This document shows positions 17,373 through 26,804 of a DNA stretch of 64,000 nt, piece after piece. The position numbers were made by a program, and so were the translations under genes. Each line of letters starts with the position of its first letter. Position 1 is the stretch's first letter. The notes beneath the pieces were generated by a model. The model saw nothing but the letters and a program-made list of their open reading frames with translations. It searched no databases and had not been told where the DNA came from. The DNA lies in contig JABGQM010000016.1 in assembly GCA_018648805.1 (NCBI GenBank), forward strand, positions 1 through 64,000, given 5' to 3'. The DNA comes from Verrucomicrobiota bacterium. GTDB taxonomy: Bacteria > Verrucomicrobiota > Kiritimatiellia > UBA8416 > JABMPJ01.

Positions 17373-20300
17373 TCACTTCCGTTTCATAACATACAGGGGG
17401 CTCTTCCACGCCGGGCCGCCATTCGCGTTGAAGCCGCCGGCCTCGACGAAGAGATAGTCGCTGCCGTCGATGGTCTTGGCGGTCATCTTGAGGGCCTGGT
17501 TACGGTTTAGGTCCATCAGGATATCGCCGGTCCACATGAAGAGCGGGTCACCGGCCAAGCCGCCGGGTTTGAGCTCAAGTTCCATGGGCCACCGCGTGTC
17601 CTCGCGGAGCCGAGAGCCCGGCTTGAATGCGTCGATCGACTTGACCTGGCCGAGCTGAACCCACGTCCCCAGGGCTGCCTTGTTGGGGACACACGTGCCA
17701 TTCCAGCGATAGGTGCCCTGCTCCGGGTCCCGCTCTCTGTCATCGGGATCCTGCAAGGCCTGCCACTGGGCCGACAGCATGGGCACGGCTTTGATAGAGT
17801 CGAGATACTTGACGGGCGGCAGCTGCATCTCTTCGAGATGCAGGCTTATACGTCCCCGAGGGATCTTTTCCGTGGGCAGGTTCTTGTAATGAAACTTGGC
17901 GTTGTAGCGCAGAAAGGTCCGAACGGCTATGGTCACCTTGCCGCCTTGAAAATCCTTGATGAAGTCTTTGGTAATGAATCCACCCGAGGGTCTCCCACCA
18001 GTCCACCAGCCATTGCCCTCGGGTTGTTCCACCAGCTGCTTGCCGTTAATAAAGATCTGATAACCACCGCCAACCCCCACATGGTCGCCGCTGTTTACCC
18101 GGATGCGGTAACGATACCCCTTCTTCATCTTCGGGATGTCAAAGGTGCCGCGCAGCAGCAGGACCTCTTTCTCCCAGAGCGTCTGCATCTCTGTCCCTCC
18201 GTAGCACCCGCGGGACAAGCAGTTGTCGGTACATTTTTGGAAGGTCTGCTGGAGTTTGCCATTGTATTGGGCGAAGGCGCCCTTGCCCTTCTGCCAACCC
18301 GCCTTGGTCGGATCAAACTCCGTCGCAAACCAGTTTACCATGCCCTGCGGCGGAGTCACCTTGCGGTACCGGGAAATCAGTGCGTCCCATGCCACCTGTT
18401 CCGCGGGAACCGGATCAAAGCTGTGGTACGACCACTCGCGCTGACGCAGATCGGAAAACATGTGCCACCCGTAGTCATGGTTGCCGGCGCTCTTATAGAT
18501 CACGGCCAGTTGATCAACCACTTCCATCGCTTTCGTCCCGTGAGGGTATGGGCTCTGAACTTCATGGGCGTAGGCTGCCAGCAATGCTTTGCGGTTCTTG
18601 CCCCAGTATTCCGGCACCAGCTCCTTCTCGATGATAGGGGCGAGCACCTTCCTGACCATGGGGTTCTGCTCGATGTTCTTGCCCGCAAGGAACACGCTCT
18701 TGTGCGGAAGCTCAACATCAGGAAACCGCAGTCGGGAGGTCTCATAGAGCACGTCCAACCCGCCGGCGAGAGCAGACATGTGGCCGGCTAGCTGCCCGAG
18801 GATATCGACTTCGGCCGTGGGATTGGGAATGACGACGACGCTGCCCCGACCCGGAAAGTCACGGTAGGCCTCGGCAAACATGGAGGCCGCCTCTTTCTGG
18901 ACCTTCGGCGACGCTGTCTCCAAGGCGGACATAAACCCTCCCATGCGGAACATGGGCCTGTAACGCTGGTTGCTTGCCAACGCTCGAGCCAGCACCGGAA
19001 ACACCTTGCTGCAATACTGTTCGTCGACACAGAGAGGAATCACGGCGATCATGGCTGATTGTCGGACCCACCACTCCTGATGCTCAATCAGCTCGAGCAG
19101 CCGGTCCATATGGGGAGCAAGTCTTTCCGCTTTGGCCCTGCCGGCCACCCTCAGTGCCTGATCCACCACCCACCAGGATTCCTCGGGATCAGCAACCATG
19201 GCGAGTGCCAGCTTGAGCATGTTGTCAGAGACGTCCGGCACGTCCAGAACACCGGTTAGCGCCGCTCTGCGGACCCGTGGATCCTCGGACGCAAGAAGGG
19301 CCTCAAGCACCGCCCCCTGCCCTCGCCCGGCCAACGCCTTGGCCGCCCGTTCCCGGATATCATGATCCTGATGGTGAACATAGGCACGCAGCACCTTGAC
19401 CGGCGTCTCGGGGTTCTCAATCAGCCGGGTCAAAGGCAGTGCCGATGCCGTGGCCAGGGACTCGTTGTCAACGTTCAGAGTCGGACCGTCGGGATCCTCA
19501 GCGGAGGCCAGCGAGAGAAAGGCATCATCGGCCTCGGTTCCCCAGGGCCGATCAGGCAGGCGATAGGATTTGCACCACTGGGTTCGCGGCGCTCCCGCAA
19601 TCTGCAATTTCCGGCGCGGAATGGTGTAGGCCAAGCCCATGCCCATCCCCCAGCCACCGGGATCGTCATAGCGTACACCGCCGACAATACCGAAGGTGCC
19701 GTTATGGAGCCGGGAGAGGTCGTAGAACCATTGACGACCATCCATGAATTCCCGGTACTTCTCGGGCTTGCTCTGCGCCAACAACCCCATGGAGGCACCG
19801 CGCCAGATTTCACCAAGCCCGCCGCCGGTATGACCATGGAGCATCCACGAGGTAGAGTAGAAGCCTTTCATGCCGGCGACATCCCGGGCTTTGGCATAGA
19901 GGGATTGCTCACCCTCAGGTGTAAGCGATGCTGCAGCGGCCATGGTGAAAGCGCTGCCGCCGACTTTGCCGTTGTCGACGAAGGTGGTGCCCGGGCGATG
20001 ATCGCCATAGGGCGTAGATCCCCGCCCCATGAAACGGTAGAACTGTTTGAGCGACGCATGCAGGACATGGCTGTCCACATCAAGTCCACACTCCTTGGCC
20101 AACAGCAACAGGGTTGCCACATGGACACCCGCCGCATTGACGCGGCCGCCACCAAAGCTGTAGGTGAAACATCCCCCGCCCCTCGAGCACCATCCTGCAA
20201 CGCTGTAGTTCTTCACCGCCTCATCAACAAACTTCTGAATCACCGGAAGAATGGATTCGTCACCGGTGCGCAGGTAATACTCAGTCAGGGGCACTCCGCC

Positions 20301-20963
20301 ATATCCCAACCACCAGTTAACGTAGCCCGGCGTCTTCTTCTCGTAGTAAGCCACGGTCTTTTTGATCCAGCGCCGTGCCGTCTCCAGATCCTTCTCTTCA
20401 CCGGTTGAGAGCAAAAACAGCAGCTGCAGCCCGTTGAGCCCGACCTCGCCGCGCCACTCCTTGGTGGCCAAGTGATCGCCCAGATTCCTGACGATCCTCT
20501 CAGACTTGGGGCAGTTGAGCGGCCAGCTCTTACTGTAAGTACCCAGAACAGGGATAGTCACCTTCACCCTCTGGGATGCTGCGTCGGGCGCATCCCTCAC
20601 CACAAAAGTGATTACCCCATCTGTCGCTTCAGCCTGTGCCAGAATGCTTCCGAGCTGAATGCGCGGCGCAACGGCCGTCACCCGCTGACCGTTGATGGTT
20701 TCGATAATCTGCCCCACCCGTAGGATCCCTGTCATCTCGGCAGGAGCCCCCTTCTCGATCTTTGAGATGCTCACCACATCCCCCGGCTGACGGAGTTCAA
20801 ATCCCATCCCCACCGGGCCGAAACGCCCGGTCTTGCTGAGGCTCGAGGTCTCCAGCTGCCATGGCGCGAACGCCGCTTGCTGCCTGCTAAGATCCTGCCC
20901 GCCAGCCATGCACAGGCCGCTGCTGAACAGGGCTGCCAATACGCCAATAATCATAGGTTTCAT
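17373..20963 (-). CDS. Giant secreted DUF6288-type protein (PDZ, alpha/alpha barrel, HEAT-like repeats, C-terminal module)
   Basis: 1196 residues. Signal peptide 1-21 (ends CMAG); a PDZ-like domain about 45-135 (GPVGMGFELRQPGD, INGQRV); an alpha-helical toroid about 145-510 rich in Gly and Trp motifs (LGYGGVPLTEYYLRTG, STSWMLHGHTGGG); HEAT-like helical repeats about 540-690; and a beta-rich C-terminal part from about 900 that includes WEKEVLLLRG and YQIFINGKQL. The same architecture occurs in the protein at 41408-45076. The family is described only as DUF6288 and its activity is unknown; the toroid resembles polysaccharide lyase or terpenoid-cyclase-like barrels. It sits among esterases and sulfatases, so a polysaccharide-binding or -degrading role is likely. 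Confidence 0.8.
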   Translation of the reverse strand: MKPMIIGVLAALFSSGLCMAGGQDLSRQQAAFAPWQLETSSLSKTGRFGPVGMGFELRQPGDVVSISKIEKGAPAEMTGILRVGQIIETINGQRVTAVAPRIQLGSILAQAEATDGVITFVVRDAPDAASQRVKVTIPVLGTYSKSWPLNCPKSERIVRNLGDHLATKEWRGEVGLNGLQLLFLLSTGEEKDLETARRWIKKTVAYYEKKTPGYVNWWLGYGGVPLTEYYLRTGDESILPVIQKFVDEAVKNYSVAGWCSRGGGCFTYSFGGGRVNAAGVHVATLLLLAKECGLDVDSHVLHASLKQFYRFMGRGSTPYGDHRPGTTFVDNGKVGGSAFTMAAAASLTPEGEQSLYAKARDVAGMKGFYSTSWMLHGHTGGGLGEIWRGASMGLLAQSKPEKYREFMDGRQWFYDLSRLHNGTFGIVGGVRYDDPGGWGMGMGLAYTIPRRKLQIAGAPRTQWCKSYRLPDRPWGTEADDAFLSLASAEDPDGPTLNVDNESLATASALPLTRLIENPETPVKVLRAYVHHQDHDIRERAAKALAGRGQGAVLEALLASEDPRVRRAALTGVLDVPDVSDNMLKLALAMVADPEESWWVVDQALRVAGRAKAERLAPHMDRLLELIEHQEWWVRQSAMIAVIPLCVDEQYCSKVFPVLARALASNQRYRPMFRMGGFMSALETASPKVQKEAASMFAEAYRDFPGRGSVVVIPNPTAEVDILGQLAGHMSALAGGLDVLYETSRLRFPDVELPHKSVFLAGKNIEQNPMVRKVLAPIIEKELVPEYWGKNRKALLAAYAHEVQSPYPHGTKAMEVVDQLAVIYKSAGNHDYGWHMFSDLRQREWSYHSFDPVPAEQVAWDALISRYRKVTPPQGMVNWFATEFDPTKAGWQKGKGAFAQYNGKLQQTFQKCTDNCLSRGCYGGTEMQTLWEKEVLLLRGTFDIPKMKKGYRYRIRVNSGDHVGVGGGYQIFINGKQLVEQPEGNGWWTGGRPSGGFITKDFIKDFQGGKVTIAVRTFLRYNAKFHYKNLPTEKIPRGRISLHLEEMQLPPVKYLDSIKAVPMLSAQWQALQDPDDRERDPEQGTYRWNGTCVPNKAALGTWVQLGQVKSIDAFKPGSRLREDTRWPMELELKPGGLAGDPLFMWTGDILMDLNRNQALKMTAKTIDGSDYLFVEAGGFNANGGPAWKSPLYVMKRK

Positions 20964-21334
20964 GGGTTGTTCCTTACTTCTTCAAACGACACCAGGCGAT
21001 AACCGCCCGCCAATCCGGCGCCAGCAACATATTGGACCGCGGAGGGACTGTTGATTTCAGGGAAAGCCAGGGGGGTGAGCTTGTCTGCCCTGGCTTTGTG
21101 GGTATGACCGCAAAGGACCGCGACCAAGTTATTGCTTGAAGAAGCGGCTTTGACGAAATCCATTGTGCTCTTGAGATTTCCCTCTTCTGGCCATCGTGGT
21201 CTTCGTTCAATCTTGTAGTTGCGGTCCGTCTTACTCCCCCAGTCGGGATGGCCGCAGGTGATCCCGGACGAAAAAGTGGTCAGGCAGGCCGCCACAAACA
21301 GGATAGCAAAAGAGGTAAAGGTAAGATCAGTCAA
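20960..21334 (-). pseudogene. C-terminal remnant of a calcineurin-like metallophosphoesterase
   Basis: The frame ending at 20960 contains CGHPDWGSKTDRNY, WPEEGNLKSTMDFV, VAVLCGHTHKARAD and VQYVAGAGLAGGYRLV, which is the final third of a calcineurin-like phosphoesterase, including the GHTH metal motif. The N-terminal metal sites are missing. Upstream the frame runs into the vapC gene. A TTG at 21334 would start a short product with a hydrophobic lead, but no good site precedes it. Its stop overlaps the ATG of the DUF6288-type gene by four bases, showing that an intact gene was once translationally coupled to it. Confidence 0.6.
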
Positions 21335-21335
21335 T

Positions 21336-21785
21336 TCAAGCTTCTGACGCAGCGATTGTGTCTTGTTCTTCCCGGGCGTCCCATATGGCAAGAAACTCAT
21401 GGGGAGACAAGATCGCGACACCCGTGTGCGGGAACCCATCAGGATCGCGTGTGACCAGATAATCGACGTTCTCACGGGAAGCCGAGTGGAACTGCACCGC
21501 ATCTTCGAAGTCATCGATGGGTGCATCCATTGATCGATTGATCAGTGTGGCGTCAAGAGGTACTGGCGTAAAAAGGTCGCGTATCGCCCGGAGCGCCTCA
21601 TCGGCTTTTTCCTTTCCCGCCGATTTCCGTACGATGTAGAAGACGTTGTTGAAGCTGATTGCGGAAACAAAGGCCTCAATCTGGTCGTGCTCAGCAAGTG
21701 ACCAGAGGCGAGCAGCGGCCTGGTAGAACGGTTCGCGCGCAGCGATCACGTCGAGCAGAACATTTGTGTCTACCAGCACCCTCAC
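21336..21785 (-). CDS. PIN-domain toxin (VapC-like ribonuclease)
   Basis: 149 residues starting with GTG (MRVLVDTNVLLDVI). PIN-domain acidic residues are visible at Asp6 (VDTN), the central DFEDAVQ and the C-terminal TRDPDGF, sufficient for a Mg2+-dependent RNase. The GTG overlaps the antitoxin stop (GTGA), the usual coupling of VapBC pairs. The toxin would cleave RNA when the antitoxin is lost. The module lies exactly upstream of the truncated phosphoesterase. Confidence 0.85.
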   Translation of the reverse strand: MRVLVDTNVLLDVIAAREPFYQAAARLWSLAEHDQIEAFVSAISFNNVFYIVRKSAGKEKADEALRAIRDLFTPVPLDATLINRSMDAPIDDFEDAVQFHSASRENVDYLVTRDPDGFPHTGVAILSPHEFLAIWDAREEQDTIAASEA

Positions 21786-22039
21786 TGGCCGACTCCGTAC
21801 TTCGCCCCCAACGCATCGGCAAGCAGGTCTCCGTCTTCACTGTCAGAGGGAAGCGTGACGAGTCCCGTGGCACGGCGTGTTACCGGGCTGTTGCCCAGAT
21901 TCACCGCACTGGACTGGCTCATCGCTCGCAGTAGTCGCGCGAACAGGGCCGAGACACTCGTATGCCGCGCGGCCGCAGACACCTTTGCCTCCCGGACAAT
22001 CTCGGGGTCAACACTCAACGTCAGCTTAACCGTGTTCAT
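21782..22039 (-). CDS. Ribbon-helix-helix antitoxin (DUF6364-like)
   Basis: 85 residues from ATG 22039, which is preceded by AGGAGAGG; the upstream in-frame ATG would include the operator and is rejected. The N-terminus MNTVKLTLSVDPEIVREAK is a ribbon-helix-helix DNA-binding motif of the DUF6364 type, followed by a helix and an acidic C-terminal tail that would wrap the toxin. It is expected to repress its own promoter through the inverted repeat at 22062-22092. Confidence 0.82.
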   Translation of the reverse strand: MNTVKLTLSVDPEIVREAKVSAAARHTSVSALFARLLRAMSQSSAVNLGNSPVTRRATGLVTLPSDSEDGDLLADALGAKYGVGQ

Positions 22040-22061
22040 GCGTGCATTCCTCTCCTTATGA

Positions 22062-22092
22062 ATACGTATCAATTCGTAATTATGATACGTAT
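22062..22092. promoter_or_regulatory. Palindromic operator of the VapBC module
   Basis: A perfect 10-bp inverted repeat, ATACGTATCA and TGATACGTAT, separated by 11 bases, ends 22 bases before the antitoxin ATG. Each arm also contains the self-palindrome ATACGTAT. Position and symmetry fit autoregulation by a dimeric RHH antitoxin. An AT-rich stretch inside the repeat (CATAAT on the minus strand) could be the -10 box, so binding would block RNA polymerase. Confidence 0.7.
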
Positions 22093-22231
22093 AGCATCCC
22101 CGCAAGTCAACCCCGATGTCTGGTATCTATGAGGCCCTGTGCTCGGAGAAGATAGGGGTCTGTTGAGAAGAAAGACAATCTCCGCTCGTGCCTCGCTACG
22201 ATTAAACTTGCTATAAATCTCGGCCTCTCGC

Positions 22232-22263
22232 CTTGGGTAGTTGGGTCCTTGGGTAGTTGGGTA
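22232..22263. repeat. Two tandem copies of a 16-bp unit
   Basis: The unit CTTGGGTAGTTGGGT plus one variable base occurs twice back to back. It lies in non-coding DNA between the VapBC operator and the PIN remnant. No function is evident. Confidence 0.6.
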
Positions 22264-22279
22264 TTCATCTCCCCTCCCC

Positions 22280-22442
22280 GTAGCCTCCGGTGCCAGCCGG
22301 TGGATCGCGCAACACAACGCGCAAGCCTGAGATCTTCTCATAGTGTCGGGTGTTGTTGCTGACAACGGTGTAGTCGAGCGGCGAGGGACGTGCAGCCTAT
22401 CAGAAGATCGAAATCGTCGACGGTGATGCCGCCGTGGGAGAG
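22280..22442 (-). pseudogene. Frameshifted C-terminal remnant of a second VapC-type PIN toxin
   Basis: Minus-strand translation gives SHGGITVDDFDLLIG in one frame and then DYTVVSNNTRHYEKISGLRV in another, joined near 22383. Together they are the C-terminal end of a VapC toxin (acidic DDFDLLIG and the VVSNNTRHY strand). The N-terminal half is missing and the frame is broken, so it is inactive. The overlapping 136-residue open frame is a read-through of this remnant and not a gene. Confidence 0.6.
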
Positions 22443-22482
22443 CGTCGCCCCTTACGGTCGCTCCGACTCGCGCTTCCACGCA

Positions 22483-24015
22483 TTACAGGTAGTTCTTGTA
22501 ATCGATTGCGCGTAGCTCGTCCGGGTGGATCTTGTTGTCGGCATTGACCACGACGCCATAGCGTTTGCTTCGCTGCGGGCCCTCTTCAAGGTCGGCGCAG
22601 TTGGTGCTGACGGGGCGGGTGGTGGTCACCAGCCAGTTGAGCAGGTCGGTTTTCATCTCGCCAATGCGCCCCTGCTGATCCTCGTCGAAGTAGCGGTTGT
22701 TCATCTCCCAGGGATCGTCGACCAAGTTGTAGAGTTCACCGAAGCCGTCGGGGTATTCATCGCTGAACATCTCGGGCGGATAGTAAACCAGCCGCCAGTC
22801 ACCTTTGCGGATCGACTTGCTCCAGGCAAACTCGGTCACGGCGATATCGCGCAGCTCTTCCGACTCCCCTTTCAGCAGCGGGGTGAGATTCTTGCCGTCA
22901 CTCGTCTCGAGGGCGGGGATGTCACAGAGCGAACAGAGCGTGGCGGAGACATCTACCGTTTCCACCAGCTCGGGCGCCATGTGCCCCGCTTTGAAGTTCT
23001 TTTCCCAGCGCCAGATGGAGGGAATGCGCGTGATGGCGTCGTGGCAGATGCCGGGGGCCTTCTCCATGATGCCATGCTCAGCGGCATAGTCCCCGTGGTC
23101 GGCGGAGTAGACGATGATGGTATCCTCCCCCAGGCCATTGGCATCGAGAAAGTCCACCAGTTCACCCACTGCATGATCCACGTGGCTGATGTTGCCGAGG
23201 TAGCCGTGAAGTTTGCGCAGCCGTGCCGCCTCGAAGGTTTTGGGGTCCAGCAAGGCCCATCCCGTCCCCTTCTTCCAACGCTCTACCATCTTCACCAGAT
23301 GTGGCGCGCGGTGTGGGCCCTCGAAGTCGGCGTTGGGGGGCAGCTTCAGCTTCTCCTCGTCGTAGAGATCCCAGAACTCCTGCGCCGGGGTGTAGCACTG
23401 ATGGGGCTTGGGCAGGCTAATGTGCAGAAAGAACGGCGCGCCGTCCGCCTTGGCCTGCTCCATGAATTCAATCCCCCTGGTAACGCTCCACCCCTCCTGC
23501 CCGTCGCGGTAGCTCACCTTGCTGGGGCGGCCATCGCAGCTCTGGACGCCACGTCGCCCGAACTCCTGCAACGCGTGATGATCTTCGAGATGTTCGATAT
23601 CCTTGCTGCGCAGATGCCTGGTGTATGCCCGACTGCGGCCACCGATGCTGGCCGACGGTTCGGTCTCGTGATAGACATCGCAATCGTCCTCCACCCAGTA
23701 CTCCGGACAGTGGATCTTGCCAATGGCTGCCGTGCGATAGCCCTGCTGCCTGAAATGCCCAAAGATGGTCGGCAGGCCATTGGGGTTGGGGCCCGAGAGA
23801 CCGTAGTAGCCATGGTTGTGGGCGTACTGCCCCGAGATGAAGCACATCCGGCTAGGCGTGCAGATGGGATTCTGGGTAATGGCGTTGTCGAAGCGCACGC
23901 CCTGCCCAGCCAGCCTGTCCAGGTGCGGCGTCTTCACATCCGGATGCCCCTTATGCCCCAGGCACTTGGCATTATGCTGGTCGGACAGGATAAAGAGTAC
24001 GTTTGGCTTCTTCAT
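22483..24015 (-). CDS. Type I sulfatase, cytosolic
   Basis: 510 residues starting MKKPNVLFILSDQHN with AAGGAG upstream. The first metal site (SDQ) and the formylglycine motif CTPSR (Cys52) are intact, followed by GKIHCPEYW and SADHGDYAAEHG (second metal/His region). It needs conversion of Cys52 to formylglycine by a maturase not seen here. With no signal peptide it probably acts on imported sulfated oligosaccharides. The length is typical of S1 sulfatases. It lies downstream of GH95, 258 bases away. Confidence 0.92.
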   Translation of the reverse strand: MKKPNVLFILSDQHNAKCLGHKGHPDVKTPHLDRLAGQGVRFDNAITQNPICTPSRMCFISGQYAHNHGYYGLSGPNPNGLPTIFGHFRQQGYRTAAIGKIHCPEYWVEDDCDVYHETEPSASIGGRSRAYTRHLRSKDIEHLEDHHALQEFGRRGVQSCDGRPSKVSYRDGQEGWSVTRGIEFMEQAKADGAPFFLHISLPKPHQCYTPAQEFWDLYDEEKLKLPPNADFEGPHRAPHLVKMVERWKKGTGWALLDPKTFEAARLRKLHGYLGNISHVDHAVGELVDFLDANGLGEDTIIVYSADHGDYAAEHGIMEKAPGICHDAITRIPSIWRWEKNFKAGHMAPELVETVDVSATLCSLCDIPALETSDGKNLTPLLKGESEELRDIAVTEFAWSKSIRKGDWRLVYYPPEMFSDEYPDGFGELYNLVDDPWEMNNRYFDEDQQGRIGEMKTDLLNWLVTTTRPVSTNCADLEEGPQRSKRYGVVVNADNKIHPDELRAIDYKNYL

Positions 24016-24273
24016 GTCAATCTCCTTAAACCGGGACTGCGGGATTCACGATATCCTGCAGGCACACGACGTCGGGGTGCAGCTCGTTAAAGTGCTGATT
24101 GCGTTTCAGGCCATAGGGCGAAGCAAATGCAGTTGTCACAAGAAGTCCACCTACTTCTTGCGATAACTCGTAATTTTCACGCGATAGCGCAAGAACTCTC
24201 CTGCGCGAAGTGAAATGCCACGATGGAACTTTGAGGCGGTACCGGTATGCCATTGAGGACGATCTCCCTTGGA

Positions 24274-26718
24274 CTAAAACCGCAAAGCCTTTGAACCATT
24301 GGCGCCCAGCTTCACATCTGTAGCATGACTACCGTATCGAACCTTACAACTCTTAGCCGAATCTGTCAGGTTACTGATCGTAGCCTCGACCAAGGCACCG
24401 TCTTTCCATTCCATGTCCAGCTCATACCCGCCACGAACCTTCATCCCTCGCACCCTACCCTCGGCCCACGCCTTCGGCAACGCCGGCAGTAGATGGATGA
24501 GAATTGAAGACTGATGATTTCCGATTGCCGATTCTGGCCCTGCTGCCGAACCGTCGGTTGAATCTGCATTCATCAATCGGCAATCATCAATCGGCAATCT
24601 CAAATGACTCTGCACCAGCATCTCGTTGACTGCGGCGGCGTAACCGAAGTTGCAGTCGATCTGGAACGGCGGATGGGTTGTCCAGAGGTTGCCGTGGGTC
24701 TTGGTGAGGATCACGTCTGAGAGCAGGCGATAGGCATTCTCCGCGTCGAGGAGACGGCCAAAGACGCAGGACTTGAAAACCTTGCTCCAACCGGTCCGGC
24801 CATTGCCACGGGCAATCACGCTTACCTTGGCGGCTTCAGCGAACTTCGGGGTGGCGCTGGGGTGGATCTGCCGGCCCGGATAAACCGCCAGCATATGGCT
24901 GACATGGCGGTGGAGCGGATCGATGCCGTGCCCACCATCCTTGTCCCCCGGCTTCCTGTCGATATCCTCCATCCACTCCTGAAGCTGTCCCCACTTGCCC
25001 ACCTTGGGCCCGAGGAGCTTGTTGCGCTTGGACACCAGTAGCTTGCGGAAATCTGCATCCACGCCGAGGGCGGCACTCGCCTCAATCGTATTGTTGAACA
25101 GGTCCCAGCAGAGCTGCTGGTCGTAGGAGACACCATCCGCCTTCGCCGGACCATGCTCGGGGCTGCGCCCATCGGGGATGACCAGCGTGCCGTCCGGAAG
25201 CGCCTTGAGATGATCGAGCCAGAACTCGCTGACCTCCTTCATCACGGGATAGGCATAGCGCTGTAGATACGCCTTGTCCTGCGTGAAGGCATAGTGATCC
25301 CAAAGGTTCTGGGAGATCCAGGCCGAGTCGCCTTTCTGGAAGTGGTAGGTGGAGCCGCCGAAGACGCCATTCTCCGAACGCATCAACCAGCCCCGCTTGA
25401 CCCCGAACACCTTGTGGGTCTCTTCCTTACGTACCTCACGGATGGAGTCGAGCCACTCGGCCAGCGGCGTAAAGCACTCGGAGATGTTGGCCTGGTCTAC
25501 AAACCAGTAGTTCATCTGCAGATTGATATCGGTATGATAGTCGCACAACCAGGCGGGACGCAGATGAAACAGCCACAGGCCCTGAAGGTTGGCGGGAAGC
25601 GCGCCATGGCCGGGTCGTGAACAGCTGATCATGAGGTAACGGGCGTACTGATACACCAGGGCCTCAAGGTCGCCGTCCGCTCCGCGCTGGTATGACGCCA
25701 CTCGCTCGGATGTGAGGAGCTTCTGCCTGTCAGTCCCAGTCGATCCGAGCTGGATTGAGAAGCGATTGTACAGGCTCTGGTAGTCCGCTACGTGCGCGGT
25801 CAACAACTGCTCGTAGGACTGCCTGGCTGCCACATCAACCTGTGCCGCAACGCGCGCGTGCGGATGCTCACCGCGCCAGCCTTTCGCGCGGTCGCTGCTA
25901 TAGCTCGTGTCGGCCCCCAGCAGCAGCGTGAGACTATTGCAGCCGTGGAAGACAATTCGGTCACCGTCAACACTGACCGTGCCCCCTTCATGCAGGACAC
26001 GCACCTGAGCTTCATAGTCGAGGTTAATGATCTCGTCACTCGCGTACTCCCGCCCCCGAAGTCCCTTCTTGAGCAAGAAAGGCCACCAGAAGAGATCCTT
26101 GGTCTCCCCCTTCAGAGTCAGTGTTTGCCCCTCGGCCATGGTCGAAATTGCAGCCATCGCCTCTTCGCTGTGCCCCTGAGCCCTGGCGTACTTCGAGCGA
26201 TGCATGCTATCAAGCCACACCTTGCCGGAGAGTGCGCCGGGCGTGTCAGCCGTAAAACGAAACACCATCACCTGGGCGGGATAGCTGGCGAAATACTCGC
26301 GCCGATAATTCACTCCACCAGAGCGATAGGCGACAGTCTGAACCGCCCGGCTGATATCCAGCTCCCGGCGATAGTCGGTAAACTCCCTATGCCCGGTCTG
26401 CACATAGAGGTCCCCAAAAGGCTGATACCCCCCGGTATGGTGCTCATTGCCGAGCCACAGTGAATCTTCATTGAAGTGAATCCGCTCCCGCTTCGGATCG
26501 CCCAGCACAGTAAACCCAAGCCGCCCATTGCCCATGGGATAGACGTGCCGCGACCACTGACCGGCGACATTCTTGAGCCTCCCCTCCCCATCCGCGGGCA
26601 GCGCCACCGGCTCGTACGACCAGAGGACACGCCTCACGGCGCCTTCCCCTGCAAGAACAAGGCTGCTCCCAGCAAGGCAGGTCACCAAAACCGCCAATAA
26701 CATCTTCATGTAATCCAT
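24274..26718 (-). CDS. Secreted GH95 alpha-L-fucosidase
   Basis: 814 residues with a signal peptide (ends SLVLAG). The N-terminal beta-sandwich holds WSRHVYPMGNGRLGFTVLGD, and the (alpha/alpha)6 barrel has the family motifs DINLQMNYW (catalytic Asn region), RSPEHG and QLQEWMED (Glu acid region) and HPPFQIDCNFG. In GH95 the last is normally QIDGNFG; here Cys replaces Gly. Between VQSHLR and LLPALPKAW, normally a short loop, about 35 extra residues are inserted that are encoded by a repeat (see 24498-24605). The upstream region carries copy A of the shared regulatory motif. Confidence 0.9.
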   Translation of the reverse strand: MDYMKMLLAVLVTCLAGSSLVLAGEGAVRRVLWSYEPVALPADGEGRLKNVAGQWSRHVYPMGNGRLGFTVLGDPKRERIHFNEDSLWLGNEHHTGGYQPFGDLYVQTGHREFTDYRRELDISRAVQTVAYRSGGVNYRREYFASYPAQVMVFRFTADTPGALSGKVWLDSMHRSKYARAQGHSEEAMAAISTMAEGQTLTLKGETKDLFWWPFLLKKGLRGREYASDEIINLDYEAQVRVLHEGGTVSVDGDRIVFHGCNSLTLLLGADTSYSSDRAKGWRGEHPHARVAAQVDVAARQSYEQLLTAHVADYQSLYNRFSIQLGSTGTDRQKLLTSERVASYQRGADGDLEALVYQYARYLMISCSRPGHGALPANLQGLWLFHLRPAWLCDYHTDINLQMNYWFVDQANISECFTPLAEWLDSIREVRKEETHKVFGVKRGWLMRSENGVFGGSTYHFQKGDSAWISQNLWDHYAFTQDKAYLQRYAYPVMKEVSEFWLDHLKALPDGTLVIPDGRSPEHGPAKADGVSYDQQLCWDLFNNTIEASAALGVDADFRKLLVSKRNKLLGPKVGKWGQLQEWMEDIDRKPGDKDGGHGIDPLHRHVSHMLAVYPGRQIHPSATPKFAEAAKVSVIARGNGRTGWSKVFKSCVFGRLLDAENAYRLLSDVILTKTHGNLWTTHPPFQIDCNFGYAAAVNEMLVQSHLRLPIDDCRLMNADSTDGSAAGPESAIGNHQSSILIHLLPALPKAWAEGRVRGMKVRGGYELDMEWKDGALVEATISNLTDSAKSCKVRYGSHATDVKLGANGSKALRF
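24498..24605. repeat. Palindromic repeat inserted in frame within the GH95 gene
   Basis: The segment contains GATTGCCGAT at 24523-24532 and its reverse complement ATCGGCAATC twice, at 24576-24585 and 24590-24599. Read in the gene's frame it gives a low-complexity loop containing RLPIDDCRLMNAD and ESAIGNHQSSIL that family members lack. It looks like an intergenic-type palindromic element that landed in a surface loop without breaking the frame. Confidence 0.65.
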
Positions 26719-26804
26719 GCTCTCTCTTCGTTGGAAGTTCGGATAGTGCTACCCCTCCCGATCAGAAAGGGACGACATAACTCTACCCCCCCAAAGGCAG
26801 TCTC

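Noticed and set aside
22069..22479. 136-residue minus-strand ORF
   Set aside because: It reads across the broken PIN remnant in the wrong frame and over the VapBC operator.
24026..24253. 75-residue minus-strand ORF between sulfatase and GH95
   Set aside because: No start signal and no recognisable motif; composition is that of intergenic DNA.
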